Positions 7,144 through 7,846 of a stretch of DNA of 7,846 nucleotides are shown piece by piece. The DNA is taken from assembly GCA_946496415.1 (NCBI GenBank), contig CAMMGP010000045.1, positions 1-7,846 on the forward strand. The letters are read 5' to 3'. Each line of letters begins with the position of its first letter. Within the stretch, counting starts at the first letter, position 1. The notes beneath the pieces were generated by a model. The model searched no databases. It was not told the origin of the DNA and saw nothing but the letters and a program-made list of their open reading frames with translations. A program made the position numbers and the translations under genes. This DNA comes from an uncultured Clostridia bacterium (GTDB taxonomy: Bacteria > Bacillota > Clostridia > Christensenellales > Aristaeellaceae).

Positions 7144-7846
7144 ACAGCTCGATGAGGCAGCCCGACTGTCTGAGCCGGGAAGCCAGCCGCTCGTCGGCGG
7201 CGATGGCGCCCGCGCCGGTCGCCACGTCGTCCTCGGGCGATTCGCCCATGTGCACAGGCATGCTCAAAAGTTCGCTGAGGCGCTCGCGCAGGCCGTCGAG
7301 CCGCGCGCCGCCGCCGGAAAGGTACACGCCGCGCTCGAGTATGTCCGCCGCCAGTTCCGGCGGCGTGTTCTCAAACGCTTCGCGGATGTTCTCCAGCAGA
7401 GCAGTAAGCGGGGGCAGGATGGCGCGGTTGACGTCCCTGGGGGAGACGGACACCGTGGAGGGCTTGCCCGTGCGCACATCGCGGCCGCGCAAAAGCACGT
7501 CCTCGGCGTTTTCGCCATCTTCCTGCCGGGCGGAGCCGATGTCGATCTTCAGATCCTCCGCCGTGCGCTGGCCGATGACCAGCCCCTTTTCGTTGCGTAT
7601 GTAGCGGATGATGGCCTCGTCCAGCGCCATGCCGCCGGTGCGCGTCGCGCGCGAGGCGACCACGCCGCTCATGGAGGGGACGGCCACTTCTGTGGTGGAG
7701 CCGCCGATATTGACCACCATCACGCCCTTGGGCTCGTCGATGGACACGCCCGCGCCCACCGCCGCCGCCACCGTGGAGCGAACGAGCGCGGCGCGGCGCG
7801 CGCCGAGGGCCTTGACGGCTTCCTCCAACGCGGCGCGCTCCACGCG
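7142..7846 (-). CDS. mreB: MreB/Mbl-family actin homologue, N-terminus outside window, active site degenerate
   Basis: Bacterial actin homologue. Family members form membrane-bound filaments that orient the wall-synthesis complex. About 234 C-terminal residues are visible of a usual 330-345. The frame continues through the right edge, and the GTG at 7843 is an internal Val. Family motifs are clear: GQRTAEDLKIDIGSA, RGRDVRTGKPSTVSVS, the near-invariant TPPELAADILERGVYLSGGGARLDGL, and PVHMGESPEDDVATGAGA. Nucleotide-site residues are altered. The family's EEPMAAAIGAG is RSTVAAAVGAG (Arg-Ser-Thr at 7772-7780), DIGGGTTE is NIGGSTTE (Asn codon 7709-7711), and GD before the DEAI helix is GM. The reading frame is intact, so it is not a decayed gene. 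It heads the visible part of the operon, as mreB normally does. The adenine-side GGGA loop is retained, so nucleotide binding without hydrolysis is possible. Confidence 0.92.
   Translation of the reverse strand, partial: RVERAALEEAVKALGARRAALVRSTVAAAVGAGVSIDEPKGVMVVNIGGSTTEVAVPSMSGVVASRATRTGGMALDEAIIRYIRNEKGLVIGQRTAEDLKIDIGSARQEDGENAEDVLLRGRDVRTGKPSTVSVSPRDVNRAILPPLTALLENIREAFENTPPELAADILERGVYLSGGGARLDGLRERLSELLSMPVHMGESPEDDVATGAGAIAADERLASRLRQSGCLIEL

Noticed and set aside
7142..7846. mreB as a pseudogene because of its altered motifs
   Set aside because: The frame is uninterrupted, the rest of the C-terminal domain closely follows the family, and it is embedded in a tight operon. Substitution with retained constraint fits better than decay.

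Overview
The window is a GC-rich stretch (roughly 60% G+C by eye) of a bacterial chromosome. It holds six protein genes packed into two converging units. Several points suggest a GC-rich member of the Clostridia (Bacillota): strong purine-rich Shine-Dalgarno sites (AAAGGAG, GGAGGTG, AAGGAGGG), a TTG-start class B penicillin-binding protein much longer than the proteobacterial one, a Pro/Thr-rich tail on MreC, and the rod-shape gene order. The genus cannot be fixed from this sequence.

Left part (1-1565, + strand): the 3' four-fifths of thrS, threonyl-tRNA synthetase, cut by the window edge. It is followed by a strong intrinsic terminator (1585-1621) and a second hairpin (1628-1669) in the 109-bp convergent gap. 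No other gap is longer than 25 bp.

Right part (7846 down to 1675, - strand): a compact elongasome operon read in the order mreB (its 5' end lies beyond the window), mreC, mreD, mrdA (PBP2), rodA. Gaps are 12, 24, -4 (overlap) and 17 bp, and four of the genes have a recognisable ribosome site inside the junction or the preceding gene. The promoter must lie outside the window. The products form one machine. MreB normally makes cytoplasmic filaments, MreC and MreD link these to the membrane and periplasm-facing side, RodA polymerises lipid II into glycan strands, and PBP2 crosslinks them, giving lateral wall growth in rods.

No unknown defence, mobile or RNA system is visible. The real oddities are inside the known proteins. 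The visible two-thirds of MreB lacks the nucleotide-hydrolysis signature residues (the Glu-Glu-Pro motif is Arg-Ser-Thr, and the phosphate-2 Asp is Asn), so it may be a non-hydrolysing MreB-like protein. PBP2 has about 90 extra residues between its SxN and KTG motifs and a Cys/His cluster that could bind metal. MreC carries a surface-side Pro/Thr-rich acidic tail. PBP2 appears to start at a TTG that overlaps the mreD stop codon.
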